In this document: in pieces, positions 54,959-63,758 of the stretch
Layout of the letters: each line of letters begins with the position of its first letter
Position numbering within the stretch: position 1 is the stretch's first letter
Assembly (NCBI GenBank): GCA_018266775.1
Contig: JAFDZS010000001.1
Span: forward strand, 1 to 64,000
Direction of reading: 5' to 3'
Length of the DNA: 64,000 nucleotides
From: Bacteroidota bacterium
GTDB taxonomy: Bacteria > Bacteroidota > Bacteroidia > Chitinophagales > Chitinophagaceae
Program-made: the position numbers and the translations under genes
Notes under the pieces: model-generated
Told to the model about the DNA's origin: nothing
The model's input: the letters and a program-made list of their open reading frames with translations, nothing else
Database searches by the model: none

Positions 54959-56945
54959 AATGCTAAAAATAGTAACGGCCACATTTTTTTGCATCGCATC
55001 TGCGATGAATTGCCAGGCGCAAAAAACTGATACTGACAGCTTTCGTCTGAAGCTGTCAGGCATTTCAGAGCCGCTACAGAAGTTTAATTTGATCAGGACC
55101 GAGCTTGAACATTCTAACAATACGTCTAACGATGTTGATTCTTCATTGTGCATTCAGTTGCTCACTATTGCACAGCATTTAAAAAGCGATTCATTATTAG
55201 CCATCAGTTATAACTGGATCGGTGCATATTTCGCCTTTAGTAAAGGCGATAATATTTCTGGCCTGGAATATTTTTTTAAAGGCATTCCTTTGGCTGAAAA
55301 AGCAAAAGATAAGCGACGGGTCAGCTCCTTATACTTTGACATCAGTATTGTGTACGCTGACTTAAAAAACTATAAATCAGAGTACGATTATACAATCAAA
55401 GGCGGTGAAAATCTCCCTGATCAATCATCGCCCTTGTATAATTTTATGTTGATACAATATCAGAATAACCTCTGTGGTTACTACCTGGATATTAATAACG
55501 CCGACTCGGCTTTACATTACGCCAGGCTGGGTATGGAAACCTCTGCTAAGATTGGTATAGGCTTGTATGATATGGCCTCCATTTGTTTTACAGGAGCAGC
55601 TTTTGCCCTGGCCAACGATACCGCTAACGCCGATAGTGCTTTTACAAAAGCACTAAATATACTGCCAAATGTAAAATTGAGCTCTCTAAGGACGCTCTTT
55701 TACGATAGCTATATTAAATATTTAATTCAATGTTCGCGGCTTGAGCAGGCTAAAGCTATGTGCCACCAATTTATTGACCTGGGCAATACCTCTGGCAGCA
55801 ATGCAATCAGATTAAAGGCAGTGGTTCACATGCAACAGTTATTTGATGCACTGCATCAAACAGACAGTGCCTATTATTATTCCAGGCAGGAGTCGAAAAT
55901 AAACGCAGCTATTTTTAGCGAGGGTAATATAAACCGGTTACAGGCATTGTCTTTCCGCGAAAGGTTGCGCAATATTGAAGAAATGGAAGAGCAGACGGCT
56001 TATAAAAACCAAATGAAGGAATATATATTAGCAGTCGGCTTGTCTTTTTTCATTGTAATCGGGATATTCCTTTATCGAAACAACCGGCAAAAGCATCATG
56101 CAAATATCCTGTTGCTGGAACAAAAGCAAAAGGTAGAAGAAACACTAAGTGAATTAAAATCCACCCAGGATCAACTCATCCAATCCGAAAAAATGGCAAG
56201 CCTTGGCGAACTCACAGCAGGCATTGCACACGAAATCCAAAATCCTTTAAACTTCGTCAACAATTTTTCTGAAGTAAATAAAGAATTACTGGCAGAGATG
56301 AATGAAGAAATTACAAAAGGAAATTGGGAAGAAGTAAAAGCTATTGCAAAAGATATAACAGGCAACGAAGAAAAGATCAATCACCACGGCAAAAGAGCAG
56401 ATGCCATTGTAAAGGGAATGCTGCAACATAGCCGGACAAGCAGTGGCGCAAAAGAACCAACCGATATCAATGCTTTATGTGATGAATATGTTCGTTTATC
56501 TTATCATGGCCTTCGTGCAAAAGACAAATCTTTTAATGCCAAATTTGAAACCAGCTTCGATAACAGCATTGCAAAAATAAATGTGATGCCGCAGGAAATA
56601 GGAAGGGTCATTCTCAACTTAATCAATAATGCTTTTTTTGCAGTGAACGAAAAAGCAAAAAATGCTAAGCAGAATGCAGGAAGTTATGAACCGGCTGTAA
56701 CAGTAAGCACCAAAAAAGAAAACGGGAAGGTGATGATCAGTGTTGCTGATAATGGCAACGGTATTCCCGAAAACATCATCAACAAAATATTTCAACCTTT
56801 CTTCACCACCAAACCCACCGGCCAGGGAACCGGATTGGGTTTAAGTTTGAGTTATGACATCATCACCAAAGGGCATGGTGGAACCCTAAAAGTGGAAACA
56901 AAAGAAGGCGATGGTACTAAGTTTATTATTATATTGCCTGTATAA
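54951..56945 (+). CDS. TPR-containing membrane histidine kinase
   Basis: 664 residues: signal peptide (MNCQAQ near 23), a periplasmic helical region of about 300 residues with TPR-like repeats (LDINNADSALHYARLGMETS, ALANDTANADSAFTKALNIL), one membrane segment near 360-378 (AVGLSFFIVIGIFLYR), a coiled coil, DHp domain with GIAHEIQNPLNF near 425 and HATPase domain (INNAFFAVNEK, VADNGNGIP, GQGTGLGLSLSYD). The stretch at 56262-56325 is identical over 64 bases to part of the first kinase (54230-54293), so the cores were recently duplicated or converted. It overlaps the previous gene by eight bases. Confidence 0.92.
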   Translation: MHKMLKIVTATFFCIASAMNCQAQKTDTDSFRLKLSGISEPLQKFNLIRTELEHSNNTSNDVDSSLCIQLLTIAQHLKSDSLLAISYNWIGAYFAFSKGDNISGLEYFFKGIPLAEKAKDKRRVSSLYFDISIVYADLKNYKSEYDYTIKGGENLPDQSSPLYNFMLIQYQNNLCGYYLDINNADSALHYARLGMETSAKIGIGLYDMASICFTGAAFALANDTANADSAFTKALNILPNVKLSSLRTLFYDSYIKYLIQCSRLEQAKAMCHQFIDLGNTSGSNAIRLKAVVHMQQLFDALHQTDSAYYYSRQESKINAAIFSEGNINRLQALSFRERLRNIEEMEEQTAYKNQMKEYILAVGLSFFIVIGIFLYRNNRQKHHANILLLEQKQKVEETLSELKSTQDQLIQSEKMASLGELTAGIAHEIQNPLNFVNNFSEVNKELLAEMNEEITKGNWEEVKAIAKDITGNEEKINHHGKRADAIVKGMLQHSRTSSGAKEPTDINALCDEYVRLSYHGLRAKDKSFNAKFETSFDNSIAKINVMPQEIGRVILNLINNAFFAVNEKAKNAKQNAGSYEPAVTVSTKKENGKVMISVADNGNGIPENIINKIFQPFFTTKPTGQGTGLGLSLSYDIITKGHGGTLKVETKEGDGTKFIIILPV

Positions 56946-56962
56946 ATACAATTTTCTTACGT

Positions 56963-58321
56963 ATGATCATTCAACCCATATTGGCGCTTATTATCTTTCA
57001 GCAATTACGAAAGTTTTTGCAAACCAAAGAGCAGCTGCCCTATTGGGATAAAGTATTCAAGATTGGTAGCGGCATTGCTGTTGTCATCATGTTTTTTTAT
57101 TCGGTTGCAAAAAATATACAGTTTATTTTACCGCTCGTGAGCGATGCATTACTGTTTGGCGCTGCATGGCTGGTATATACAAAAAACGAACTGAACAGGG
57201 CTAAGTCAAATTTGTATGCCTATGTACCTGTAATTATTATTTATTCCATCAGCGATATTGTTCGGCTCATCAGCAGCAGCTTTCACAATGAATGGGGCAC
57301 TTATTTCGAAACCGCAAAATTATTTGGCATCATTTGGCTGGCGGCCATGTTCATCATCAACAACAGGCAACGCAAGGCTTTAGAAAAAGAAAGGCTCAAA
57401 GCAGAACAAATTGAAAAAGAAAGCCGCATCACCGCTAAAATAAAAGAGCAACTGGAAGTACAGGTAAAAGAACGCACCGCAGAAATTACCAAACAAAAAG
57501 AAGCGCTGGAACATACCCTCGAAGAATTAAAATCGGCACAGGCATTACTGGTACAGTCAGAAAAGATGGCATCCCTGGGTGAATTGACTGCAGGCATTGC
57601 ACATGAAATTCAAAACCCATTAAACTTCGTGAATAATTTTAGTGAAGTAAGTGCGGAGCTGATTGATGAAATGAATGATGCCATTGCCAAAGGCGATAAT
57701 GAAGAAGTAAAAGCCATTGCGGGCGACCTGAAACAAAACCTGGACAAGATCAACCACCACGGTAAACGTGCCGATGCTATTGTGAAAGGCATGCTGCAAC
57801 ATTCCCGCAGCAGTTCAGGTACCAAAGAACCCACAGACATCAATGCACTTTGTGATGAATACATGCGCCTGAGTTATCATGGTTTGCGTGCAAAAGATAA
57901 AAGTTTTAATGCCACGCTGCACAGCAATTTTGATTCCTCGATGGATACAATAAATATCATAGCACAGGATGTGGGCCGGGTAATACTGAACCTGCTCACC
58001 AATGCTTTTTATGCAGTAAAGGACAAACAGAGGTTGTTGAACGCAACACCAAACGCTCCGGCTTATGCACCAACCGTTGCCATCAGTACAAAAAAGCAAA
58101 ATGGAAGTTGTATCATAACAGTTACGGATAATGGTAATGGCATACCGCAGCAGGTGCTGGATAAAATTTTTCAACCCTTCTTTACCACCAAGCCCACCGG
58201 CGAAGGAACCGGGTTGGGTTTAAGTTTAAGTTATGATATTATCAAAGCGCATGGTGGCGAGCTGAATGTGGAAACAATGGAAGGTGAAGGTGCATCATTC
58301 ATTATTAAATTACCAGTATAA
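56963..58321 (+). CDS. Membrane-anchored histidine kinase
   Basis: 452 residues: four to five hydrophobic segments in the first 145 residues without a large periplasmic domain, a long coiled coil (about 145-200), DHp domain with GIAHEIQNPLNF near 214 and HATPase domain (LLTNAFYAVKDK, VTDNGNGIP, GEGTGLGLSLSYDI). It follows the TPR kinase by 17 bases and precedes the response regulator by 15. It may sense membrane or redox state, but no ligand can be inferred. Confidence 0.9.
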   Translation: MIIQPILALIIFQQLRKFLQTKEQLPYWDKVFKIGSGIAVVIMFFYSVAKNIQFILPLVSDALLFGAAWLVYTKNELNRAKSNLYAYVPVIIIYSISDIVRLISSSFHNEWGTYFETAKLFGIIWLAAMFIINNRQRKALEKERLKAEQIEKESRITAKIKEQLEVQVKERTAEITKQKEALEHTLEELKSAQALLVQSEKMASLGELTAGIAHEIQNPLNFVNNFSEVSAELIDEMNDAIAKGDNEEVKAIAGDLKQNLDKINHHGKRADAIVKGMLQHSRSSSGTKEPTDINALCDEYMRLSYHGLRAKDKSFNATLHSNFDSSMDTINIIAQDVGRVILNLLTNAFYAVKDKQRLLNATPNAPAYAPTVAISTKKQNGSCIITVTDNGNGIPQQVLDKIFQPFFTTKPTGEGTGLGLSLSYDIIKAHGGELNVETMEGEGASFIIKLPV

Positions 58322-58336
58322 ACCTAAAACCGGTAT

Positions 58337-58711
58337 ATGAAAGTTCTAGTTGTAGATGATGAAAGGGATATTCAAACTCTATTCGAACAGCGTTTCAGAA
58401 AAGAAATCCGCAGCGGGGAAATGAGTTTTGTTTTTGCTTTTTCCGGTGAAGAAGCGTTGACCTACCTGAATGCACATGAGCAGGAAGCGGTGCTGATTCT
58501 GTCTGACATTAATATGCCGGGCATGAGCGGGCTGGAATTGCTGGAGCATATCAAAGCTAAATATCATAAACCCCCGCCAGTGGTAATGATGATCACCGCT
58601 TATGGTGATGAAGAAAATTTTAACTTGGCCAAAAAGCTGGGCGCAGATGACTTCTTAACTAAACCTGTTGACTTTACCTTATTAAAAGAAAAACTTAAAC
58701 CTATTCAATAA
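58337..58711 (+). CDS. CheY-like single-domain response regulator
   Basis: 124 residues, one receiver domain: acidic pair VVDDERD near residue 5, phospho-accepting Asp in LILSDINMPGMSG near 55, Thr in MMITAYGD near 86 and Lys in FLTKPVDF near 108. No output domain; it may relay phosphate or act by protein contact. The final base of its stop codon (TAATG) is the first base of the next start, so the two regulators are translationally coupled. Confidence 0.93.
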   Translation: MKVLVVDDERDIQTLFEQRFRKEIRSGEMSFVFAFSGEEALTYLNAHEQEAVLILSDINMPGMSGLELLEHIKAKYHKPPPVVMMITAYGDEENFNLAKKLGADDFLTKPVDFTLLKEKLKPIQ

Positions 58712-59745
58712 TGGCAAAAATTTTAGTGGCCGATGATGAAGCGGATCTCGAGATGCTCATCAAACAGAAATTCCGCCAGAAGATAAGAGAACAGCAATAC
58801 CAGTTTGTTTTTGCCAGCAATGGCAGGGATGCGCTGGATAAACTGGCCGAAAACCCGGACGTGGATATTGTACTGAGCGACATCAATATGCCTGAAATGG
58901 ACGGACTGACTTTGTTGAGTAAGCTCAGTGAAAGTAACCCGCTGGTGAAAGCGGTGATCGTATCTGCTTATGGCGATATGGATAACATCCGCACTGCCAT
59001 GAACCGTGGTGCATTTGACTTCATCACCAAGCCCATCAATTTTGAAGACCTTACGGTTACCATGGAAAAAACACTGAAACATGTGGAACAAGTCAGGGAA
59101 ACATTGAAAGCAGTGAAAGAAAATAATATTTTAAAAATGTATGTGGATGAAACCGTACTGAATTTTATGGGCAGCCGTGAATTTGAAAATTCATTAATGG
59201 CTAATGAAACAGTGGAAGCATCGGTTGTATTTATAGACATTTGCAGTTTTACATCAATCAGTGAAAAAGAAGCACCAGATGTTGTTGTTAAATTATTGAA
59301 CAACTATTTTGATGTGATGGTGAAAGAGATCATTGCACAGGGCGGCTATATAGATAAATTTATTGGCGATGCCATCATGGCCGTGTTCCGTGGCGATTTT
59401 CACCTGGACCGTGCTATTGATGCCTGCCTTGCAGTACGGGCGCAGATTGAAAAATTACCTGTAGCGCTCACATCATTTTCTCCAAAAGTTTCCATTGGTG
59501 TAAACAGCGGTGAAATGATTTCGGGAAATATCGGTTCCGCCAATCTAAAGCGTTTAGACTACACTGTTATTGGTGATACGGTGAACACTGCCCAGCGCCT
59601 GCAATCAGTAGCCAAAGAAAGCCAGATCATCATTAATGAACGGGCTTATGAAAAAGTAAAAGAATCATTCAATTGCCGCAAAGTGGGAGAGGTTACACTG
59701 AAGCACAAGGCGCAGCCGATGAATATCTATGAAGTGATGGACTGA
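58711..59745 (+). CDS. Response regulator-class III adenylate cyclase fusion
   Basis: 344 residues: receiver domain (VADDEAD, VLSDINMPEMDG with Asp near 52, VSAYGD, ITKPINF), a short coiled-coil linker (about 122-150), then a class III cyclase catalytic domain from about 165. Metal-binding aspartates are in VFIDICSFTSIS and FIGDAIMAVF; the base-selecting lysine is in YIDKFIGD and the partner position is threonine in DYTVIGDTVN, the Lys/Thr pair known from bicarbonate-responsive cyanobacterial-type cyclases; the Asn and Arg of NTAQRL complete the site. It should make cAMP on phosphorylation by a neighbouring kinase. Confidence 0.92.
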   Translation: MAKILVADDEADLEMLIKQKFRQKIREQQYQFVFASNGRDALDKLAENPDVDIVLSDINMPEMDGLTLLSKLSESNPLVKAVIVSAYGDMDNIRTAMNRGAFDFITKPINFEDLTVTMEKTLKHVEQVRETLKAVKENNILKMYVDETVLNFMGSREFENSLMANETVEASVVFIDICSFTSISEKEAPDVVVKLLNNYFDVMVKEIIAQGGYIDKFIGDAIMAVFRGDFHLDRAIDACLAVRAQIEKLPVALTSFSPKVSIGVNSGEMISGNIGSANLKRLDYTVIGDTVNTAQRLQSVAKESQIIINERAYEKVKESFNCRKVGEVTLKHKAQPMNIYEVMD

Positions 59746-59757
59746 CCGGCTTTGTAT

Positions 59758-59777
59758 CTGCAAGCTCCGGCTTGCAG
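59758..59777. repeat. REP-like palindrome CTGCAAGC-TCCG-GCTTGCAG
   Basis: A perfect eight-base-pair stem with a four-base loop and no T tract, in the gap between the cyclase and the symporter genes. It looks like a dispersed REP-type element rather than a terminator. Confidence 0.55.
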
Positions 59778-59855
59778 TCAATGACCCAATTGCGAACTAA
59801 TAGTTATTTTCATATTATTCTCTTTCAGGCAGGAGCTTGAAGGCACAAAAAACTT

Positions 59856-61100
59856 ATGTTCAAGTATTTTAAAAGCCTGTACGTCCAGGTATTGATCGCT
59901 ATTGCAGTTGGTGCAACCCTCGGCCATTTTGCGCCAGACTTTGCAGTTGGGCTCAAGCCGCTCGGCGATGGTTTCATCAAGCTCATCAAAATGATGATTG
60001 GCCTGGTTATCTTTTGCACCATCGTAACCGGTATTGCCCACATGCAGGATACAAAAAAAGTGGGCCGTGTAGGTTTAAAAGCGCTGGTTTATTTTGAAGT
60101 GGTAACAACACTTGCGCTTATCATAGGCCTGGTGGTGATCAATGTATTAAAACCCGGTGCAGGTATGCATGTCAATGCTGCCGCATTAGATCCAAAACAG
60201 GTAGAAAGTTATATCACGCAAAGTAAAAGCCAGTCGGCAACAGATTTTATCCTCAACATCATTCCTGAAAATATTGTGAATGCGCTGGCCAATAATAATA
60301 TTTTACAGGTGCTGCTCTTTTCAGTATTACTTGGTTTGGCATTAGCCAAAATAAAAGATAAAGCCACTCCCTTACTCAATGTTATTCAATCGCTGGAAGA
60401 CGGATTATTTACTATCATCAAATTTATTATGAAAGCAGCGCCATTGGGTGCATTGGGTGCTATGGCATTTACCGTAGGCAAATATGGTTTGGAAGCATTG
60501 AGTTCTTTAGGCCAGTTGATGATTGCCTTTTACATTACCTGTATCATTTTTATTGTTGTTGTGCTGGGGGGCATATTAAAATCTGCAGGCTTTAATATTT
60601 TTCGTTTATTAAAATATATTAAAGAAGAATTGCTGGTGGTGCTGGGCACTTCATCATCGGAGCCGGCGTTGCCGAGTTTAATTGCCAAACTGAAAAAAGC
60701 AGGTTGTTCGGAGCCGGTAGTGGGTTTGGTGGTGCCAACAGGATATTCTTTTAATTTAGATGGCACCTGCATTTACCTTACCATGGCCGCTGTATTTATT
60801 GCGCAGGCAACGGATACGCCGCTGGATCTCACGCATCAAATTTCTTTATTACTGGTATTATTACTGACTTCTAAAGGTGCGGCCGGAGTTACCGGTAGCG
60901 GCTTTATAACATTAGCGGCTACACTACCTTCTGTAGGCCATATTCCTGTAGCGGCTATTGCACTGATATTCGGTATTGACAGGTTTATGAGCGAAGGCAG
61001 GGCGTTGACCAATATTATTGGCAATGCCGCAGCAACATTCATCATTGCCAAATGGGAAAAAGAAATCGATATGCCCACGGCAAAGGAAGCTATTGGTTAA
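59856..61100 (+). CDS. Dicarboxylate/amino acid:cation symporter (DctA/GltP family)
   Basis: 414 residues with about eight helices and two re-entrant loops. Family motifs are visible: [20 protein letters not shown] near residue 45, the serine-rich first re-entrant loop [13 protein letters not shown] near 265, [11 protein letters not shown] near 300 and the second loop [14 protein letters not shown] near 340. These bind cation and substrate acids such as succinate, glutamate or aspartate. The gene ends ten bases before a palindromic element, after which comes an acylase remnant, so its original downstream neighbour has been lost. Confidence 0.93.
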   Translation: MFKYFKSLYVQVLIAIAVGATLGHFAPDFAVGLKPLGDGFIKLIKMMIGLVIFCTIVTGIAHMQDTKKVGRVGLKALVYFEVVTTLALIIGLVVINVLKPGAGMHVNAAALDPKQVESYITQSKSQSATDFILNIIPENIVNALANNNILQVLLFSVLLGLALAKIKDKATPLLNVIQSLEDGLFTIIKFIMKAAPLGALGAMAFTVGKYGLEALSSLGQLMIAFYITCIIFIVVVLGGILKSAGFNIFRLLKYIKEELLVVLGTSSSEPALPSLIAKLKKAGCSEPVVGLVVPTGYSFNLDGTCIYLTMAAVFIAQATDTPLDLTHQISLLLVLLLTSKGAAGVTGSGFITLAATLPSVGHIPVAAIALIFGIDRFMSEGRALTNIIGNAAATFIIAKWEKEIDMPTAKEAIG

Positions 61101-61109
61101 CTATATCCC

Positions 61110-61143
61110 AGGCGTCAAGACGGTTTGTAACCGTCAGACGCCT
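61110..61143. repeat. Nested palindromic element at the symporter/acylase-remnant junction
   Basis: AGGCGTC (61110-61116) pairs with GACGCCT (61137-61143) and, inside it, GACGGTT pairs with AACCGTC around a TGT loop. The CGTC-n-GACG core is shared with the four-hairpin array about 340 bases further on. No T tract follows. Confidence 0.7.
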
Positions 61144-61150
61144 GCAACCC

Positions 61151-61468
61151 AGCATCCCGGTTGGTTTTACTTCCTCTCAATGGGGCATGTTACCTTATTA
61201 TGCCAGTAAAACTTTTCCGGGTACCCAACTGCGTTATGTCGTTAATGGCAACAGTTTTATTTGTGCAGTGGAATTCGGGCGGCAGGGTTCTTCTGGTAAA
61301 AAAGTTACCGCCCGCTCTTTGCTTGCCGGTGGTGAAAGCGGGAACGAAAACTCTTCACATTTCTTCGACCAGGGAAAGAATTACGCCAATGGCGTTTTTA
61401 AAGACGTGTTGTTTTACAAAGATGATGTTTTGAAACATGCAGAGCGGAGTTATCATCCGGGTGAATGA
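61151..61468 (+). pseudogene. C-terminal remnant of a penicillin-acylase-family gene
   Basis: An open frame of about 105 residues reads GMLPYYASKTFPGTQLRY, NGNSFICAVEFG, VTARSLLAGGESGN, SHFFDQGKNYANGVFKDVLF, then KHAERSYHPGE and a stop. This is the usual C-terminal end of Ntn-hydrolase acylases (penicillin or acyl-homoserine-lactone acylase family, normally 700-800 residues). The signal peptide, processing site and catalytic N-terminal Ser of the beta chain are missing; upstream lies a palindromic element and the intact symporter gene. It is therefore a truncated relic, not a functional gene. Confidence 0.7.
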
Positions 61469-61474
61469 TCCTCG

Positions 61475-61573
61475 TCCCCGTCTCTGACGGGGATGCATTG
61501 GTCCTGCGTTTCTGACGCAATAAATACGTCGGAGACGTATAACCAGATCATCCCCGTCAGAGACGGGGATGAT
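61475..61573. repeat. Array of four palindromic hairpins with CGTC/GACG cores
   Basis: Within 100 bases: TCCCCGTC-TCT-GACGGGGA (61475-61493), TGCGT-TTCTG-ACGCA (61505-61519), ATACGTC-GGA-GACGTAT (61524-61540) and a 12-base-pair hairpin ATCATCCCCGTC-AGA-GACGGGGATGAT (61547-61573). Three have a three-base loop and all share a CGT(C)/(G)ACG core. It begins just after the acylase remnant. No T tract follows on the plus strand. The stretch from here to 61705 holds nothing else that can be supported. Confidence 0.75.
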
Positions 61574-61705
61574 AAAAAAGCCGCCTGGCAACACCCGAAG
61601 GCGTTTCCGGCAGCTTATCACCAATGTAAAAAATTAAAGTGTACAGATTTTACAAATTGCTGTTCTGTTGAATGGTATGTGAATACGTTGCTGTTATAAA
61701 CATTT

Positions 61706-61861
61706 TTAATGCCTGTGGCCGTAGTGATGGTGATCGTCATAATCACGGTAATGGTGATGATGGTAATCGGGCCTGTAGGAGTAACGTTCATAGTAACAAC
61801 TGCTCAGCATCATTACTGCAAACACACACAGTGCAACAGTTGTGAAAATGTTTTTCTTCAT
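61706..61861 (-). CDS. Tiny histidine-rich lipoprotein
   Basis: 51 residues: MKKNIFTTVALCVFAVMM is a lipoprotein signal ending in LSSC (Cys at 22), followed by a 29-residue mature peptide with ten histidines, eight tyrosines and several Asp/Arg (DYHHHHYRDYDDHHHYGHRH). A start ATG with signal peptide and a TAA stop make it a credible gene despite its size. Histidine and tyrosine density suggests metal binding (nickel, zinc or copper) at the membrane surface; that is inference. It is divergent from the amidase gene. Confidence 0.7.
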   Translation of the reverse strand: MKKNIFTTVALCVFAVMMLSSCYYERYSYRPDYHHHHYRDYDDHHHYGHRH

Positions 61862-62110
61862 AATTAAAATCTTTTATTAGTAATTGTACCTGTTACCCTA
61901 AAATCAAAAAGGTTACCAATGTTGCCATAAGCAGTTGGCATAGTGCTAATATCTTGTTAATAGCTTTTCTTTATTGTAATGAAATGCAAATGTTTTTAAC
62001 AAAACCACCTGCGGTAATCGCTTTTGTTCAACAGTATTGCTAATGCCGGCAGAAAAAACTAACTTAACACAGTAAATACATTATTCCTTTACACTGCTTA
62101 AAACTGTTGT

Positions 62111-63748
62111 ATGAACAGGAGAAATTTTATTAAGAGTAGTTCTGTTGCCGGTATTTCTGTTGCAGCATTTTCCATTGCGGGTTGTACCGCATCAACCCCT
62201 GAAAAAAATAAAAACACCATTAGTGGAGAACACAATGGTGATAGTAAAGACGATTTTGCGCTGAATGAAATCACCATTGCATCGTTGCAGGATAAAATGC
62301 AATCCGGTGAATATACGTCACGTGCCATCACACAATTATACCTCGACAGGATTCAGCAAATAGATAAGGCTGGACCCAAACTGAATGCGGTAATTGAAAT
62401 TAATCCAGATGCATTATCTATTGCCGATGCTATGGATAAAGAAAGAAAAGCAGGAAAAATCAGGGGGCCGTTACATGGCATTCCCGTTTTAATAAAAGAT
62501 AATATTGACACCGCTGATAAAATGCAAACCACTGCAGGCGCTTTGGCACTGGAAGGTAATATCGCCAAAAGAGATGCTTTTATTGTTGACAAACTGCGTA
62601 TATCCGGTGCCGTTTTATTGGGTAAAACCAATTTGAGTGAGTGGGCTAATTTTCGTTCCACCAGTTCGTGTTCCGGCTGGAGCAGCCGCGGGGGACAAAC
62701 GAAAAGCCCTTATATTCTCGATCATAATCCCTGCGGCTCCAGCTCTGGTTCCGGCGTTGCCGTTGCTGCCAACTTATGTGCCGTGGCTATTGGTACAGAA
62801 ACGGATGGCTCAATAACCTGCCCTGCCTCTGTAAATGGCGTGGTGGGCATTAAACCAACAGTGGGTTTGCTCAGCCGCTCGGGCATCATTCCTATTTCTT
62901 CCACGCAGGACACTGCAGGACCATTGGCAAGAACGGTTACTGATGCTGCCATATTATTAGGTGCATTAACCGGCGTTGATACTGCCGATCCTGTTACTGC
63001 AAACAGCAGCGGTAAGGCCCAAGCAGATTATACTTCTTTTTTAAAAGCTGACGGTTTAAAAGGAAAAAATATTGGTATAGACCGTAAAAGAAAAAGTACT
63101 AACCAACATCTTGAACAATTACTTGACGACAGCATTGCTTTATTAAAACAACAAGGCGCCAATATTATTGAAGTAGATTATTTGCATGCTATTAATGAAT
63201 TAGGTAAATACGAAACTGAAATTTTGCAGTGTGAATTTAAAGATGGTGTAAATAAATACCTCGCCAATGGCAATATCAGCATCAAAACACTAAAAGATGT
63301 AATTGCTTATAATATTGCCAATGAAGAAAAAGCCATGCCCTATTTTAAACAGGAGCAGCTGGAAAATTGTGAAAAGAAAAACGGGCTGAATGAACCGGCT
63401 TATAAAGATGCCTTGCTCAAAGGCCGCGATGCTGCACGCAAGATCATTGATGATGTAATAGCCAAAAATAAACTGGATGCCATAGCCGGTATTACAATGG
63501 GGCCGGCCTGCAGTATTGATGTTATGTATGGTGACCGTTGGGGCGAAGATTTTCTTACCCAACCTGCCGCCATGACCGGTTATCCGCATATTTCAGTTCC
63601 CTGCGGTATGGCCAATCGTTTACCCGTTGGGTTATCTTTTTTTGGCGCTGCTTATACTGAACCGCAACTGTTAGCTGCGGCTTACTGCTATGAACAGGCT
63701 TCTAAAAAAAGAGTGGTGCCCGGGTTTATAAAAGCGTTTTTAGATTAA
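62111..63748 (+). CDS. Secreted amidase (amidase signature family)
   Basis: 545 residues. The N-terminus MNRRNFIKSSSVAGISVAAF is Tat-like (twin Arg) and ends in a lipobox SIAGC near 29, so the enzyme is probably a Tat-exported lipoprotein. The catalytic triad of the amidase signature is visible: Lys in VLIKDNID near 136, cis-Ser in PCGSSSGSG near 213 and the nucleophile Ser in GTETDGSITCPAS near 236, with GVVGIKPTVG following. Length is normal for GatA-like amidases, but export excludes a role in tRNA amidation; cleavage of amides or peptide-type substrates outside the cytoplasm is more likely. Confidence 0.9.
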   Translation: MNRRNFIKSSSVAGISVAAFSIAGCTASTPEKNKNTISGEHNGDSKDDFALNEITIASLQDKMQSGEYTSRAITQLYLDRIQQIDKAGPKLNAVIEINPDALSIADAMDKERKAGKIRGPLHGIPVLIKDNIDTADKMQTTAGALALEGNIAKRDAFIVDKLRISGAVLLGKTNLSEWANFRSTSSCSGWSSRGGQTKSPYILDHNPCGSSSGSGVAVAANLCAVAIGTETDGSITCPASVNGVVGIKPTVGLLSRSGIIPISSTQDTAGPLARTVTDAAILLGALTGVDTADPVTANSSGKAQADYTSFLKADGLKGKNIGIDRKRKSTNQHLEQLLDDSIALLKQQGANIIEVDYLHAINELGKYETEILQCEFKDGVNKYLANGNISIKTLKDVIAYNIANEEKAMPYFKQEQLENCEKKNGLNEPAYKDALLKGRDAARKIIDDVIAKNKLDAIAGITMGPACSIDVMYGDRWGEDFLTQPAAMTGYPHISVPCGMANRLPVGLSFFGAAYTEPQLLAAAYCYEQASKKRVVPGFIKAFLD

Positions 63749-63758
63749 TGGTCTTTTT

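Noticed and set aside
61475-61573. CRISPR array as explanation for the repeated hairpins
   Set aside because: Units differ in length and sequence outside a four-base core, spacers are far too short and no cas genes are near.
61493-61699. 68-residue frame across the hairpin array
   Set aside because: Its first third is encoded by the palindromic repeats and the rest has no recognisable pattern; most likely chance.
62111-63748. Aspartyl/glutamyl-tRNA amidotransferase subunit A (gatA) as identity of the amidase
   Set aside because: The protein has a Tat-like signal and lipobox and no gatB or gatC neighbour, so an exported amidase is more likely.
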